A DNA stretch of 5,745 nt from JAVBNJ01 sp031551625 (GTDB lineage: Bacteria; Bacteroidota; Bacteroidia; Bacteroidales; UBA932): contig JAVBNJ010000131.1 of NCBI GenBank assembly GCA_031551625.1, forward strand, positions 1 through 5,745, read 5' to 3'. Made by a program: the position numbers and the translations under genes. Below the pieces are notes generated by a model. The model saw nothing but the letters and a program-made list of their open reading frames with translations. It searched no databases and had not been told where the DNA came from. Within the stretch, counting starts at the first letter, position 1. Every line of letters starts with the position of its first letter. Positions 5,333-5,745 of the stretch are shown in pieces.

Positions 5333-5346
5333 TAACTAATTAGTTA
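5333..5346. promoter_or_regulatory. 14-bp perfect palindrome, possible operator
   Basis: TAACTAATTAGTTA is a perfect palindrome ending 20 bp before the ATG at 5367. It overlaps an AACTAAC direct repeat that recurs as AAACTAACC just after it. Its position in the leader suits a repressor site or an mRNA leader hairpin. AT-rich composition makes chance plausible. No good TAnnTTTG box is seen upstream of this gene; the best is TCTGTTTG at 5242-5249. Confidence 0.3.
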
Positions 5347-5366
5347 AACTAACCAAAAACAAAATA

Positions 5367-5745
5367 ATGATGAAACAAATTTTCTTTTCTCTTTTCTTTA
5401 CAACGCTTGCTTGCATTGCATTTGCACAAAACTACAAAGTAAATGTGTCGTCGACTAGTGGAAGCTACTCTACGTCGAAAACCGTAAGTTTCAACGTATC
5501 GTGGACAAACCGGCTGGAAGGAAAATACAACTCCAAAGTGTGGGTGCTGATTGATTACAAAAATTTGGCAACCGGCTTGTGGAGCCGCGCCACGGTCACA
5601 GCCATCAGTGCCGGAAGCAGCGGTTCCACTATCACAGCAGGCGGTCGCGGATTCTGGCTGCAGGGAAACAGTGGCGCCTACAACCAGAAAGTAACCGTAA
5701 CATTAAGCGGAGTCCCTGCCAAATACAACTGGTGTGCCCATGTAA
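5367..5745 (+). CDS. Secreted protein, N-terminal part only, runs off the right edge
   Basis: Two adjacent ATGs (5367 and 5370) open a frame that stays open for 126 codons to the window end, so the stop is not seen. The first residues are a clear signal peptide (MMKQIFFSLFFTTLACIAFA, cleavage likely before QNYKV). The mature part is rich in Ser/Thr and beta-strand-like segments: VSFNVSWTNRLEGKYNSKVW, GLWSRATVTAIS, GGRGFWLQGNSGAYNQKVTV, then GVPAKYNWCAHV. I recall this pattern (SWTN, KVWVLIDY, WSRAT, GFWLQG, KYNWC) at the start of large secreted Bacteroidia proteins that may also carry FISUMP or Ig-like domains, but I cannot name the domain. Start choice between the two ATGs does not alter the mature protein. 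The leader is A-rich without Shine-Dalgarno. Upstream lie the palindrome at 5333 and the repeat element at 5226. It could belong to the same class of surface proteins as the gene at the left edge. Confidence 0.85.
   Translation, partial: MMKQIFFSLFFTTLACIAFAQNYKVNVSSTSGSYSTSKTVSFNVSWTNRLEGKYNSKVWVLIDYKNLATGLWSRATVTAISAGSSGSTITAGGRGFWLQGNSGAYNQKVTVTLSGVPAKYNWCAHV

Overview
The window looks like chromosomal DNA from a member of the Bacteroidota, probably class Bacteroidia. Several independent signs agree. Putative promoters follow the TTTG / TAnnTTTG pattern of the Bacteroidota housekeeping sigma factor. Starts follow A-rich leaders with no Shine-Dalgarno sequence. The secreted proteins belong to families common in that phylum (BIG2 repeats joined to a FISUMP domain), and the signalling proteins are of the LytS/LytTR kind. 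No rRNA, tRNA, CRISPR array, transposase or phage gene is visible.

Layout. (1) 1-1453, plus strand: the 3' part of a large secreted protein with three BIG2 Ig-like repeats and a C-terminal FISUMP domain. (2) 1454-1607: a 13-codon start-like stub, then a good promoter. (3) 1608-2066, plus strand: a small uncharacterised exported protein with one C-terminal membrane anchor. (4) 2084-2119: a perfect 15-bp-stem terminator shared by convergent genes. (5) 4856-2124, minus strand: a three-gene operon read as LiaF-like membrane protein, LytS-type sensor kinase, LytTR response regulator, with gaps of 5 and 22 bp. Two candidate promoters in tandem precede it. (6) 4857-5366: about 510 bp without a protein gene, but rich in structure. 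It holds a candidate plus-strand promoter, a roughly 120-nt interrupted hairpin followed by a T-rich tract (a possible small RNA), a 96-bp terminal-inverted-repeat element with degenerate ACGCGGATT-type tandem units, and a 14-bp palindrome. (7) 5367 to the right edge, plus strand: the start of another secreted protein, with a clear signal peptide, cut off by the window.

The minus-strand operon is the functional core. By homology it is an envelope-stress style circuit: a four-helix membrane protein with a LiaF-like C-terminal domain next to a four-helix kinase that phosphorylates a LytTR DNA-binding regulator. The targets are not shown. The flanking secreted or surface proteins are possible outputs only by proximity.

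The two most notable observations are the candidate structured RNA at 5023-5190, and a pair of inverted copies of a 26-bp C/G-rich repeat. One copy lies in the last codons of the kinase gene and the other in the first codons of the regulator gene. On the mRNA they could pair and enclose the kinase stop and the regulator start.
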